Shown: positions 9,334 through 18,921 of the stretch, piece by piece
Position numbering within the stretch: the stretch's first letter is position 1
Layout of the letters: each line of letters opens with the position of its first letter
NCBI GenBank assembly: GCA_947446645.1
Contig: CANFHA010000001.1
Coordinates: forward strand, 1 to 64,000
DNA: 64,000 nt
Origin: Chitinophagaceae bacterium
GTDB lineage: Bacteria; Bacteroidota; Bacteroidia; Chitinophagales; Chitinophagaceae
Direction of reading: 5' to 3'
Program-made: the position numbers and the translations under genes
The notes under the pieces: generated by a model
Seen by the model: the letters and a program-made list of their open reading frames with translations, nothing else
Told to the model about the DNA's origin: nothing
Database searches by the model: none

Positions 9334-12300
9334 TTAGAAATTAAACTCGAGTGCAAAATTAATTGAACGCGCGTAATTGAGGTTGTACGGGTTATTTATA
9401 TAGATGTTATATAAAGTTGAGTACGTAGTAGGATTTAGCTGCTGTGGTACAAACTGCTTGCCGTAGCTTGAAGTAAGGTAACCGTTGTCATCAGGTTTGC
9501 CGGTGTAGCCGTAAACAGAGAGCACGTCACGTGTGTTCAGCAAATTGTTTATAGAAAGCACTGCTTTCAGGTACAATGGTCTTTTAACCCTTACACCAGG
9601 AGCTGCATCTTTCTGTTTTTTGCCAAAGTTGAGTGCAAAGTTCTTGTCGATACGCAGATCGGTACCAAAGTGCCATGGCAGACGTGAACCGTTAACGCCA
9701 CCAATGATCGTGTTGCCTAATGGATCAGCATACGCTGTGTATGGCTCTCCGCTCCTCAACTTTGCGATCAGGTCGATACCTGAATTCTGGAATATGTGCC
9801 TGCCGCCAATGGTTGGGCCGTCGCTATCCTTGAAACGATAGTCGATATTACCAATGATCGTATGACGTGAATCATAGTTAAGAGCAGTGATATAACGCAG
9901 GTTTGGAAGACCGGCATCAATAAGGCTTGCCAGCAGACCGCGACCAGCGGTTGGGCTTGAACCAGTACCCTCAGCAAACTGAAGTGTGTAAGACACTGAC
10001 ATAGTCAGGTGGTTAGTAGCGCGCAGGTCATACAGCAGCGTAGAACCCTTTGTTGTAGAGAAGTCACGGTTACCGTAAGTGTAGTAGGTGGTAGGATAAG
10101 CATCAAAATAGTCCTGTACCGCTATCATGTTCTTACGCTCTTTGTAGAAAGCTGTAATTGTCAACGCTGAAGAACTGCTCACCTTCTGCTGGAAACCAAC
10201 TTCATAATCGTATGTCTTTTGTGGCCTCAGGTTAGGATTACCGATAGTAGCACCCTGGATTGCGTGCTCCTGAAGGTAAAAATAATCATAAGGAGTTGCT
10301 ATACCCAATGAAGTAGGATATGGGCGCTGTGCATAGATATCGTAGTGTGCATAGAAGTCAGCAACGTCAGATATAGGGAAAGAGAAAGAAAGACGTGGCA
10401 TAACTGTGATGGCCGGATTATAGTCCGTAAATGACAGATTGGGGTTGAAGGTAGAATCGGTGATCTTGATTCCCTTAGAAGCAGCCTGGATAAGTGGCTG
10501 AGGGTCACGGCCACCTGAGTAATTTTTCAGGCTGGCTGGATCTTCAATATATTTTCCTTTTGGATCATACCAGTTGCTTCCTGAGCGGTAGCCAATGATA
10601 GTTGGAGAACTTGAGTTGTTATCATCTACATAAACAATAGCACTGCTTGGCAGATTACCAGGGTGCTGACCTCCGTTCGTAGAGTTCAAAGTACCTGCAG
10701 TTTGTCCCAGGTTCGTTTCAGGATACAGGGAATAAGGATCGATCAGCACTTTTGAGTTAGAAGAGTACCTTTCGATACGTACGCCAATCTTGAAGTGCAT
10801 GTCCTTATAAAGGAACATATCTTCCAGGTAGCCGGCAATGTAGTTAGGACTAAACGCGCCTATCGGACGGGTAAAGTTGCCATTTGCATCTTTCTTGGTC
10901 CAGTAGTCGTTAAAGTTTATAGTACCTGTTTGTGTGCCGCCGGTATAAGTATAACCGTAGTAGCCAACATATGGGTTACCACCCGCAAGCAGCTCATCAG
11001 CAGAGAACATGTTCAGCGAGAACGTAGAAGGATCCAGGTCATCTATGTTTATGTTATCCGTGCTACCCAGGTTCAGCTTCTTTCTCAGGTTCTTGTCAAA
11101 TGTAGAGTTACCGATATTGGTATACTTGTAGATGATGGTATCGTTTGTTCCGGGAATGATATTCTTCACATTACCAGACGCATCTGTGTATACAGGGCGG
11201 CCGTTAGCATCTTTTGAGTAAGTGTATTGCTGACCGTTAACCACGAATATCGGGTGTGTCTTGTCCAGCCTGAGGTTACCATTGTCCACACTGCTTACGA
11301 GGCCTCTCATCAGTGACCACAGAGAGTTGGTACCACCTGCATTGCCATAAGCGTAGAACTGGCGCTCAATACGCTGCTGATAATACAGACCGAAACCGAT
11401 AGCATGTTTTGTTTTGCCGATCAGTAGGTCAAAAGATGCGTCAACGGTAAGCGCGTACTGGTTAGAGTTGAAGTTGAGATAATATATCTGGCTTGCACCC
11501 GGGCTTGCGAAAAGACCTACGCCCTGGTAAGTATAGGTAGCGCCTGGTTCGTCTCCATTTGCAAGACCTGAGTAGAACTGTATTTCCTGCATTGTTCTTG
11601 GTAAGTTGTTACCGCGAAGAGAATATAACTGCTTAGTGTAGTTAGACAGGTTAACATTCATATTGCTTGGCGTATACTCAATACCTGTTGACTGGCTACC
11701 GAATAACACAGTTCCCTGCTTACCGCTAAAAGAGTCAGTCTGGTTTGCAAAGTAGATATCCTGCCTGTTCTGGTGGAATTTACCATTGTAAGCATAATCG
11801 AACATGTTTTTCTTAAACCTTGGATCTTCAGTTTCCTGCACTAACCTCTGGAAGTCAGCCTGAACCGTGTAGTATGCATTTGAGATAATGCTGTGCGTAG
11901 TATCGTTTGACTTACCGAATTTCTGTGTAAACCTGAGAAACGCACGACCGGTAGTTGTATTTTCGATAGGTGTACCGTCTGATGCAAACATGTTTGTATA
12001 GCGGCTATAAAGATCCTGCCTTACTTTATCAAAAGTACCACCTGCTGTTACGTGCATATTGTCACCCACCTGGTAATCCAGTTTACCGTTCAAACGACCT
12101 TCCCTGGTTTCGTTGTGCGGGCGTATTTTTACTTGTTTCAGGTCATCTTTAGAAATGTAAGCAGAAGCGTAGTTGTAGATTGGCTGCCCTGTGTTATCAG
12201 AACCTACGTGAAGCGGATTGTTTAATAATTCTTTCAGCTTGTCGCCTTTTACTACATATTCCTTGTTGTAGCTCGGGTAACGATCATGGTCATCATAATA

Positions 12301-13152
12301 GTCGCCGCTCAACGCAAAACCAAGTACTGGCTTCTTAGTAGCAGGGTGAGTGCTGTCACCAGCTACTCTTTTCTTTACAAGCGGACCGGCGATAGAAAAG
12401 TTCACCAGGTTGTTGTTGTAACCATCAATAGAGTGCTGTGCACGCACATTACCTGTAAACTTAGGCGCCGCACCACGCGTGGTGATATTTACGATACCGC
12501 CCGATACATCACCATACTTAGCTGATATGCCAGAGGTTATTACTTCAAGTTGCTCTACACCATTCTGAGAAAGGTTGATACCTACGGTACCCTGAACCAT
12601 TACACCATCTATGATGTACTGTGTACCACTGGTACGCGCACCACCTATGTTTACGTCAGAACCGCGCTGAGCCTGATACAGACCCGGGTTAAGACTTACA
12701 AGGTCAGCTACAGAGTTGGTAGGCACCTTAGCTATTTGCTCGCCTGAAAGTATGTGAGAACCGGGATCTTCCTGATTGATCAGCGGTATTCTGTACGCCG
12801 TTACAGTTACACCCTTTACGGCTATACCGCTGGGTTTCTGCATTTTAACGTTTACCGTAGTGATAGACCCTGTATGCACCATAACACCGGTAGTCATGGC
12901 AGAGTCGTAGCCAGCATAGCGCACAAGAACGTTATAGTAGCCTGCCTCAAGCGGTTTCACCAGGTAATTACCGTCGTAATCGGTAATATTACCCCCAACG
13001 AGAACGCCGCCCGATGAATATATCTGGACACCGGCGTTGATCATCGGCTCATTCTTTTCATCCAGAACACGGCCAGATATCCCCTGTGCGAAAGAGGCGG
13101 CGGAAAGCCCTGTAAATACAATTAATAGCAGGTAACGTAAAGTACGTATCAT
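9334..13152 (-). CDS. TonB-dependent receptor with carboxypeptidase-like regulatory domain
   Basis: A 1272-aa outer-membrane receptor starting at the ATG at 13152 (MIRTLRYLLLIVFTGLSAA, signal peptide cut near SFAQG). The ORF is open to 13215, but the extra 21 residues would precede the signal peptide. Order: CarboxypepD_reg-like domain (GISGRVLDEKNEPMINAGVQ to about residue 110), plug domain (IPLINQEDPGSHILSGEQIA; NIGGARTSGTQYIIDGVMV; VSGGIVNITTRG), then a large 22-strand-type barrel ending in ...SINFALEFNF. It resembles SusC-like or T9SS-associated receptors, but no SusD partner follows. It leads a trio with the 1337-aa protein and the PorV/PorQ-like barrel, so it may handle that surface complex rather than a glycan. 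The ligand is not predictable. Confidence 0.85.
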   Translation of the reverse strand: MIRTLRYLLLIVFTGLSAASFAQGISGRVLDEKNEPMINAGVQIYSSGGVLVGGNITDYDGNYLVKPLEAGYYNVLVRYAGYDSAMTTGVMVHTGSITTVNVKMQKPSGIAVKGVTVTAYRIPLINQEDPGSHILSGEQIAKVPTNSVADLVSLNPGLYQAQRGSDVNIGGARTSGTQYIIDGVMVQGTVGINLSQNGVEQLEVITSGISAKYGDVSGGIVNITTRGAAPKFTGNVRAQHSIDGYNNNLVNFSIAGPLVKKRVAGDSTHPATKKPVLGFALSGDYYDDHDRYPSYNKEYVVKGDKLKELLNNPLHVGSDNTGQPIYNYASAYISKDDLKQVKIRPHNETREGRLNGKLDYQVGDNMHVTAGGTFDKVRQDLYSRYTNMFASDGTPIENTTTGRAFLRFTQKFGKSNDTTHSIISNAYYTVQADFQRLVQETEDPRFKKNMFDYAYNGKFHQNRQDIYFANQTDSFSGKQGTVLFGSQSTGIEYTPSNMNVNLSNYTKQLYSLRGNNLPRTMQEIQFYSGLANGDEPGATYTYQGVGLFASPGASQIYYLNFNSNQYALTVDASFDLLIGKTKHAIGFGLYYQQRIERQFYAYGNAGGTNSLWSLMRGLVSSVDNGNLRLDKTHPIFVVNGQQYTYSKDANGRPVYTDASGNVKNIIPGTNDTIIYKYTNIGNSTFDKNLRKKLNLGSTDNINIDDLDPSTFSLNMFSADELLAGGNPYVGYYGYTYTGGTQTGTINFNDYWTKKDANGNFTRPIGAFSPNYIAGYLEDMFLYKDMHFKIGVRIERYSSNSKVLIDPYSLYPETNLGQTAGTLNSTNGGQHPGNLPSSAIVYVDDNNSSSPTIIGYRSGSNWYDPKGKYIEDPASLKNYSGGRDPQPLIQAASKGIKITDSTFNPNLSFTDYNPAITVMPRLSFSFPISDVADFYAHYDIYAQRPYPTSLGIATPYDYFYLQEHAIQGATIGNPNLRPQKTYDYEVGFQQKVSSSSALTITAFYKERKNMIAVQDYFDAYPTTYYTYGNRDFSTTKGSTLLYDLRATNHLTMSVSYTLQFAEGTGSSPTAGRGLLASLIDAGLPNLRYITALNYDSRHTIIGNIDYRFKDSDGPTIGGRHIFQNSGIDLIAKLRSGEPYTAYADPLGNTIIGGVNGSRLPWHFGTDLRIDKNFALNFGKKQKDAAPGVRVKRPLYLKAVLSINNLLNTRDVLSVYGYTGKPDDNGYLTSSYGKQFVPQQLNPTTYSTLYNIYINNPYNLNYARSINFALEFNF

Positions 13153-13422
13153 ATACTGTGTTAATAAATTATTAGCAAATGAGGCGTAAAGATAAAAAAA
13201 TCTGTTAAAAAACACCAGTTAACGAATTTATTTTCCCTTAATGCCGTATATTAATTTTGAAATGATATAATTGTATTTCGCAATTAATAAAGGTGCCCTT
13301 GCATATATAGACGAATACAGGGGTGAGAATCTTGGGTATTTTCTAAAAAAAATTTAACAAGACGTATAAAATGCCCAAAAACAGGCTCGTATTTTATTAG
13401 AAAATATGTGAATCGGCAAAAT

Positions 13423-14361
13423 CTAGTATGATATGAGCTTACCCAGCAATGTTTTACTCATTTTATAGAGCGCTTCATGCGTATAGCCGGCAATATGGGG
13501 AGTAATAACAACATTTGGCAGCTGTACCAGTTCATCGACCATTGTCCGTAAGGGTGCGCTCATAGCAGACAGCGGTTCCTGCTCTATAACATCGAGGCAG
13601 GCACCTATGATCTTACCCGTTTTTATACCCCTGTAGAGCGCACCGGTATCCACCACCATGCCCCGCGATGTATTAATGAGAATAAATGGCTTTCGCATTT
13701 TTTCTACAAAGGCATCATTCAAATAATATACCGTATCCGGCTGCAGCGGTACATGGAAGCTCACAATGTCGGCATCTTCAAATATTTGCCCATGGTCTTT
13801 GCAATTAGCTATGTGCACAGGTATTCCTTCCGGCTTATACTTATCATAGGCCATGATACAAGTATCAAAGCCCTGTAGCTTTTTGGCAAATGACTGACCG
13901 GTGTGGCCATAGCCTATTATCGCTACTGTGTTTCCTTCTAGCTCTATCCCCCGGTTTTCCTCGCGCAGCCACAAGCCCCTGCTCACTTCGTTGTGGCTCC
14001 AGGTTATTTTCCTGATGAGCGTGAGGAGCATACCCAGCGCATGCTCACCTACTGCATTGCAGTTTCCTTCCGGGCTGCCAAAGCATCTTATCCCCCGTTT
14101 TGCGGCATGCACCAGGTCTATAACCTCCATGCCCGACCCCATGCGGCCTATCCATTGCAGCCGGGAAGCGGCGTCAAGCAGGTCTTCATCTAGCTGAAGG
14201 CGGGTGGAGGTAATAATTCCAATGCAATCTGCCACCAGCCCAAATGCCAGCGATTGTGAAATAGTATCATGTACCACACATTCATACCCGAGGCCGGTAA
14301 GCCCTTCGATAAGAACCGGGTGTACCGGTGCAGCTATTAATACTTTGCCCTGGTGTATCAT
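13423..14361 (-). CDS. D-2-hydroxyacid dehydrogenase (SerA-like)
   Basis: A 312-aa NAD-dependent dehydrogenase. The Rossmann motif VAIIGYGHTGQSFAKKL lies at about 146-162. The family's catalytic residues are Arg233 (in NTSRGMVVD), Glu262 (in DVIEQEP) and His289 (in ITPHIAGY), all present. It lacks the C-terminal ACT domain of full SerA, so it could be phosphoglycerate dehydrogenase or another 2-hydroxyacid dehydrogenase (lactate, glyoxylate or similar); the substrate cannot be fixed from sequence. It follows rsmA on the same strand with a 4-bp gap, so the two are co-transcribed. About 60 bp of A+T-rich sequence lie downstream, then ~200 bp with no gene before the receptor start. Confidence 0.85.
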   Translation of the reverse strand: MIHQGKVLIAAPVHPVLIEGLTGLGYECVVHDTISQSLAFGLVADCIGIITSTRLQLDEDLLDAASRLQWIGRMGSGMEVIDLVHAAKRGIRCFGSPEGNCNAVGEHALGMLLTLIRKITWSHNEVSRGLWLREENRGIELEGNTVAIIGYGHTGQSFAKKLQGFDTCIMAYDKYKPEGIPVHIANCKDHGQIFEDADIVSFHVPLQPDTVYYLNDAFVEKMRKPFILINTSRGMVVDTGALYRGIKTGKIIGACLDVIEQEPLSAMSAPLRTMVDELVQLPNVVITPHIAGYTHEALYKMSKTLLGKLISY

Positions 14362-14365
14362 TTAT

Positions 14366-15181
14366 TTACTGGTTTGGCGTACCATATTTTTTATACAATC
14401 CTACAAAATCAGCCACAGACAGCTGCTCCGCGCGCTTATCCATCAACGGGTCAGCCATTGCCTCGGGCGGCAATGTGCTCTTCAGTGCATTTCTAAGCGT
14501 TTTACGACGCTGGTTAAATCCTGCTTTCACAAGTATAATGAACCTTCTTTTGTCGGTAATACTATGCGGATTATGCAGGTTAGTGAATCTCAAAACTCCG
14601 CTCATCACCTTTGGTGGCGGGGTAAAGCACTTTTCATTTACATCAAACAGGTATTCCACCTGGAAGAAGGCCTGCATCAGCACGCTGAGTATACCATACA
14701 CTTTAGACCCCGGCCCGGCGGCCACCCTCAGCGCTACTTCCTTCTGAAACATCCCGATCACCTCATTTACCTTAGGCTCCCACTCCAGCACCTTAAACAA
14801 TATAGGGGAAGAAATATTGTAAGGGAAATTACCTACAACGGTGAAATCTTCCTCAAACGGCATATCAGCCTGCAATATGTCGCGCATCAGTATTTTGCCC
14901 TGTATCTCCGGGTAGGTCCTGTTCAGGAAATCTACCTTCTCGCGGTCTATTTCTATCGCTTTATAATCGGCATCTGACCATTGCAGCAGGTATTTGGTAA
15001 GTGCGCCGCCGCCGGGGCCTACCTCCAGCACGCGCATACCGGGCGTATGCACCACATGGTCCACTATCTTCCGGCACACGTTCTCATCGTGCAGAAAATG
15101 CTGTCCCAGGCTTTTCTTTAATTGTCCATAGGAATCTGCCGACGGTGCGCTGTGCTGTCTAGGTTTTGGTTTATACCCCAT
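14366..15181 (-). CDS. rsmA: 16S rRNA (adenine1518-N6/adenine1519-N6)-dimethyltransferase
   Basis: A 271-aa RsmA/KsgA protein. It dimethylates two adenosines near the 3' end of 16S rRNA during 30S assembly. SAM-binding motif I is VLEVGPGGGALTKYL, after the family's KKSLGQHFLHDENV start. The catalytic NxPY motif appears as NFPYNISSPI (Phe in place of the more common Leu, seen in many homologs). The C-terminal substrate domain ends with the QLSVADFVGLYKKYG segment. It is co-directional with and 4 bp from the downstream dehydrogenase. A TAACTTTG -7-like box lies at 15187-15194, unusually close to the start, which would mean a very short leader. The divergent neighbour is an M17 aminopeptidase. 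Confidence 0.95.
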   Translation of the reverse strand: MGYKPKPRQHSAPSADSYGQLKKSLGQHFLHDENVCRKIVDHVVHTPGMRVLEVGPGGGALTKYLLQWSDADYKAIEIDREKVDFLNRTYPEIQGKILMRDILQADMPFEEDFTVVGNFPYNISSPILFKVLEWEPKVNEVIGMFQKEVALRVAAGPGSKVYGILSVLMQAFFQVEYLFDVNEKCFTPPPKVMSGVLRFTNLHNPHSITDKRRFIILVKAGFNQRRKTLRNALKSTLPPEAMADPLMDKRAEQLSVADFVGLYKKYGTPNQ

Positions 15182-15299
15182 GCGGGCAAAGTTAATTCTA
15201 AATAAATGCCGTAACTACACCATCCGTAAAATCCGGATGATAAGAAAATCAAGGTTCTGACTTTTAGTTTACCTTCGTTCTACTAACTAAATTAGCCGC

Positions 15300-16736
15300 A
15301 TGGAATTCAAAATACAGCAAAAGCCAACGAACAAACACGAGGTCTATATAACAGACGATGAGAAAAAACTAAGCCAGGTAGCCGATCTTAATAAGGATGA
15401 ACTGGGATTTATTTCCACCTCATTTGCCGCCGACCAAACGGTGGTGACCATTAATAAGTACGGCCGGTTTGTATTCGTATGCATGCTGAAGAGCAAAAAG
15501 ACGGAGGCCCAGACTTTTGAAGCATGTCGTAAAATGGGTGCTGAGCTTTGTGCGCTCTCCAATAAGTATAAAATAGCAGAGATCAATATCACCAATCTTA
15601 CCGCAACACCAAATGCAGCTTTATTGGCGGCAGAAGGTATGGCGCTAGCCAACTACCAGTTTCTTAAATACCGTGGCGAAGCAAAAAAGCTGACCAACTC
15701 GCTTACGGGCATTTCTTTCTCTAAAACATCTGCTACAGTAAAAGATGTAGCGCAGCTAGCAACAACTGTAGATGCAATTTACAAAGCCAGAACACTTGTA
15801 AATGAGCCACTCAGCTACCTCTCTGCCGAACAACTGGCACTGGAGATTGCAGCAATCGGCAAAGAGGGCGGGTTTAAAGTAACCACGTTTAATAAAGCAA
15901 GGATAGTAAAGGAAAAAATGGGCGGCCTGCTCTCCGTGAACCGCGGAAGCATTCAGCCTCCTACATTTAGTATAATGGAGTATGTGCCCAAAAAGGCACT
16001 GAACAAGAAACCTATAGTACTGGTAGGTAAGGGTGTGGTATATGATACCGGCGGCCTGTCGCTGAAACCTACACTTAACTCAATGGACCGCATGAAGAGC
16101 GACATGAGCGGTGCAGCATTGGTTACAGGCGCCATGTACGCCATAGCCAAAATGCAGCTGCCGCTGCATGTAATAGCGCTTGTGCCGGCTACAGATAATC
16201 GCCCGGGCGAGGAAGCTTATGTGCCGGGAGATGTAATAACCATGATGAGCGGTAAAACCGTAGAGGTGCTGAATACCGACGCTGAAGGCCGTATGATATT
16301 GGGCGATGCCCTGCAATGGGCTAAACGCTACCAACCAGAGCTGGTGATGGACTTTGCCACACTTACCGGCGCTGCAGCTGCAGCCGTGGGTGAGCATGGC
16401 ATTGTATGCATGGGCACCGCAGGCGAGGACACCAAGAAAGCGTTCCGCGATAGCGGCTACCGCCAGTATGAGCGGCTGGTAGAGTTCCCGCTTTGGGATG
16501 AGTATGGCGACCAGATAAAATCGGACATAGCAGATATAAAGAACGTAGGCGGTGCTACTGGTGGTGCCATGACCGCGGGAAAATTCCTGGAGCATTTTAC
16601 AGATTATCCATGGATGCACTTTGATATAGCCGGGGTTTCATTTGCAACATCGAAAAAAGGGTATTACCCTATTGGCGGCACAGCATATGGCATGCGAATG
16701 GTGCTCGATTTCCTGATGCACTACAGCAAAGCATAA
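15300..16736 (+). CDS. leucyl aminopeptidase, M17 family
   Basis: A 478-aa M17 zinc aminopeptidase that removes N-terminal residues from peptides in the cytoplasm. The C-terminal catalytic domain has the metal- and Lys-containing segment GKGVVYDTGGLSLKP (about 242-256) and the family signature NTDAEGRMILGDAL (about 325-338), with the Arg of EGR as the second catalytic residue. The N-terminal third is the variable, non-catalytic domain. A near-consensus -7 box TACCTTCG lies at 15270-15277, 23 bp before the start. It is followed 46 bp later by pdxA on the same strand, so co-transcription is possible. Whether it is a broad leucyl aminopeptidase or PepA/PepB type cannot be told. Confidence 0.92.
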   Translation: MEFKIQQKPTNKHEVYITDDEKKLSQVADLNKDELGFISTSFAADQTVVTINKYGRFVFVCMLKSKKTEAQTFEACRKMGAELCALSNKYKIAEINITNLTATPNAALLAAEGMALANYQFLKYRGEAKKLTNSLTGISFSKTSATVKDVAQLATTVDAIYKARTLVNEPLSYLSAEQLALEIAAIGKEGGFKVTTFNKARIVKEKMGGLLSVNRGSIQPPTFSIMEYVPKKALNKKPIVLVGKGVVYDTGGLSLKPTLNSMDRMKSDMSGAALVTGAMYAIAKMQLPLHVIALVPATDNRPGEEAYVPGDVITMMSGKTVEVLNTDAEGRMILGDALQWAKRYQPELVMDFATLTGAAAAAVGEHGIVCMGTAGEDTKKAFRDSGYRQYERLVEFPLWDEYGDQIKSDIADIKNVGGATGGAMTAGKFLEHFTDYPWMHFDIAGVSFATSKKGYYPIGGTAYGMRMVLDFLMHYSKA

Positions 16737-16782
16737 CAACTCCCATTACACTCGACTATTGACTCACTACTAAAACACACAC

Positions 16783-17862
16783 ATGCAAGTAAATAACGAT
16801 AAGCCGGTAATAGGGATCACTACAGGAGACCTCAACGGCATAGGTCTGGAAGTGATACTGAAAACGTTTGCAGACAACAGGATGCTGGAGCTTTGCACCC
16901 CGGTAATATTCGCATCTAACAAGGTGATCAATTATTACCGCCGCATTGTTACAGAACATGCCATCAACTTTGCAAGCACTAAAGACCTTACCAAGCTGAA
17001 CCCAAAGCAGGTGAATATCTTCAACTGCTGGGAGGAAGAAGTGCCTATGCAGCCCGGCGTGCTCACTGATTCTGGCGGCAAGTATGCTATACGCTCGCTA
17101 ACTGTTGCTACCCAATGCCTCAAAGATGGCCAGCTGGATGCAATTGTGACCGCACCTATCCACAAAAGCAATACAAATATCCCCGACTTCCCGTTTACAG
17201 GCCATACACCGTACTTTAAAGATAAGTTTGGCGCAAAGGATGTGCTGATGATATTGTACAGCAAAAACCTGCGCGTGGCCCTGGCTACAGAACATATACC
17301 CATTTCAAAAGTAGCGGCATCCATTACAAAAGAATTACTACAGTCTAAACTGGCCATACTGCGGGAAACACTGATAAAGGACTTTGGTATAGACAAGCCG
17401 AAAATAGCTGTACTAGGCCTGAACCCACATGCTGGAGATGAGGGACAGATAGGCAATGAAGAGCAAACGACCATAAAACCGGTTGTGGACCAGCAGCGCC
17501 AGAATGGGCACCTTGTTTTCGGGCCATATAGCGCTGATGCTTTCTTCGGGCACGGCAGCTATACCCAGTTCGATGCAGTTCTGGCTATGTACCACGACCA
17601 GGGCCTTGTTGGCTTCAAAACGCTTGCGCAGGGCGAAGGCGTAAACTATACAGCTGGCTTGCCGGTAATACGCACCTCACCTGACCACGGAACTGCGTTT
17701 GATATCGCCGGTAAGAACATTGCCGATCCAAGCTCGTTTCATGAGGCAGTGTTCCAGTGCCTGGACCTCATAAGGCAGCGCAAAGAATATGCGGATAACA
17801 CCGCTAACCCACTGAGAAGGGGTAGAATAGAAAAAGAGAAAGACGAAGAAACAACTGCTTAA
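16783..17862 (+). CDS. pdxA: 4-hydroxythreonine-4-phosphate dehydrogenase
   Basis: A 359-aa PdxA. It oxidises 4-phosphohydroxy-L-threonine in the DXP-dependent pyridoxal-phosphate pathway, acting as a metal-dependent dimer. Family motifs in order: GITTGDLNGIGLEVI near the N-terminus, TAPIHKSN, FTGHTPYF, NPHAGDEGQIGNEE and AMYHDQGLVGFKTL, plus the conserved RTSPDHGTAFDIAG. The C-terminal Lys/Glu-rich tail (about 20 residues) is probably disordered. It follows the aminopeptidase by 46 bp and ends at a strong bidirectional terminator shared with the convergent clpP. No pdxJ or epd is seen nearby. Confidence 0.95.
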   Translation: MQVNNDKPVIGITTGDLNGIGLEVILKTFADNRMLELCTPVIFASNKVINYYRRIVTEHAINFASTKDLTKLNPKQVNIFNCWEEEVPMQPGVLTDSGGKYAIRSLTVATQCLKDGQLDAIVTAPIHKSNTNIPDFPFTGHTPYFKDKFGAKDVLMILYSKNLRVALATEHIPISKVAASITKELLQSKLAILRETLIKDFGIDKPKIAVLGLNPHAGDEGQIGNEEQTTIKPVVDQQRQNGHLVFGPYSADAFFGHGSYTQFDAVLAMYHDQGLVGFKTLAQGEGVNYTAGLPVIRTSPDHGTAFDIAGKNIADPSSFHEAVFQCLDLIRQRKEYADNTANPLRRGRIEKEKDEETTA

Positions 17863-17884
17863 TTTGAAAATTCGAACATGTGCT

Positions 17885-17933
17885 AATTTGAAAATGCCCT
17901 CATTTTGTATAAAAATGAGGGCATTTTCAAATT
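17885..17933. terminator. 22-bp perfect-stem bidirectional terminator between pdxA and clpP
   Basis: Arms 17885-17906 and 17912-17933 are exact reverse complements (core AAAATGCCCTCATTTT) around a 5-nt loop. A/T-rich arm ends act as U-tracts on either strand. It lies between two convergent genes, 23 bp after pdxA and 30 bp after clpP, so it can end both transcripts. Confidence 0.9.
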
Positions 17934-17962
17934 TTCTCCCGCTAAATGCGGGATCAAATTAA

Positions 17963-18676
17963 TTACTTGGCTTCCGGTGTTGTGCCAGCCTTGCGCGGGT
18001 TGCGCTCCAGCACTTCATCCACCATACCATATTCCTTAGCTTCTATCGCTGTCATCCAGTAGTCACGGTCACTGTCCTTTTCTACCTTAGAAAGTTTCTG
18101 GCCGCTGTGGAAAGCGATAATTTCATAAAGCTCTTTCTTCAGCTTACCGATCTCACGTGCAGTGATCTCTATATCACTCGCCTGGCCTTCTGCACCGCCC
18201 AATGGCTGGTGTATCATCACGCGGCTGTGTTTCAGCGCAGTACGCTTGCCCTTGCTGCCTGCACACATAAGCACCGCAGCCATTGATGCTGCTATACCTG
18301 TGCATATAGTAGACACATCAGGATTGATGATCTGCATGGTGTCATAGATACCAAGGCCTGCATATACACTACCGCCCGGGCTATTCAGGTACATCTGTAT
18401 ATCACGCGTACGGTCTGTGCTTTCCAGGAAAAGCAGCTGTGCGGTAACGATATTGGCCACATAATCATTTATTCCTTCACCGAGGAAAATGATACGGTCC
18501 ATCATCAGGCGCGAGAATACGTCCATAGATGCTACGTTCATCGGGCGCTCTTCTATAATGTAGGGCGTAAGACCTACAGGCATTTTTTTATTTAATGATG
18601 AAGTATAACTGTCAACAGTTAGACTACTGATGCCGTGGTGCTTAATGGCATATTTACGGAATTCGTTCTGATCCAT
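17963..18676 (-). CDS. clpP: ATP-dependent Clp protease proteolytic subunit
   Basis: A 237-aa ClpP starting at MDQNEFRKYA (ATG 18676); the ORF is open 33 bp further up, but that extension is not typical. Catalytic Ser131 sits in CTGIAASMAAV, and His156 in RVMIHQPLGGAEGQASD; the Asp of the triad is expected near DYWMTAIEAKEYG. The N-terminal ~35 residues are longer than in E. coli. ClpP forms a tetradecameric chamber fed by ClpX or ClpA/C; neither ATPase is in this window. The gene is monocistronic here, convergent with pdxA and divergent from gcvT. The C-terminus (RNPRKAGTTPEAK) is variable in the family. Confidence 0.95.
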   Translation of the reverse strand: MDQNEFRKYAIKHHGISSLTVDSYTSSLNKKMPVGLTPYIIEERPMNVASMDVFSRLMMDRIIFLGEGINDYVANIVTAQLLFLESTDRTRDIQMYLNSPGGSVYAGLGIYDTMQIINPDVSTICTGIAASMAAVLMCAGSKGKRTALKHSRVMIHQPLGGAEGQASDIEITAREIGKLKKELYEIIAFHSGQKLSKVEKDSDRDYWMTAIEAKEYGMVDEVLERNPRKAGTTPEAK

Positions 18677-18894
18677 TGTTCTGTGTTTATTTATTTTTAA
18701 AGGTAGCAAAATCTAAACCATAATAAATGTAGTGCCATTACGTCACATTTTTGAAGTCGCCACTATTCAATTTGGCAATCAGACAATAGAAAATAGATAT
18801 CGAAATGGCCTTTTGACACTATAGCGAAACAAGCGATCAGACACTGAAAAGCATGGAGACTGACGGCGGGTATAGAAATATTCAATTAGTAGAG

Positions 18895-18902
18895 TACTTT
18901 TG
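18895..18902 (+). promoter_or_regulatory. Bacteroidota-type -7 box for gcvT
   Basis: TACTTTTG fits the TAnnTTTG consensus of the Bacteroidota primary sigma factor, 19 bp before the chosen gcvT start. No TTG -33 element is clear. Being inside the longer ORF, it supports the ATG at 18922 over 18853. Confidence 0.45.
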
Positions 18903-18921
18903 CAGCCTCTTATTAAAACAT

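Noticed and set aside
13216-13422. Possible small gene or RNA upstream of the TonB-dependent receptor
   Set aside because: A+T-rich stretch with no ORF, hairpin or terminator that I can support; treated as promoter region.
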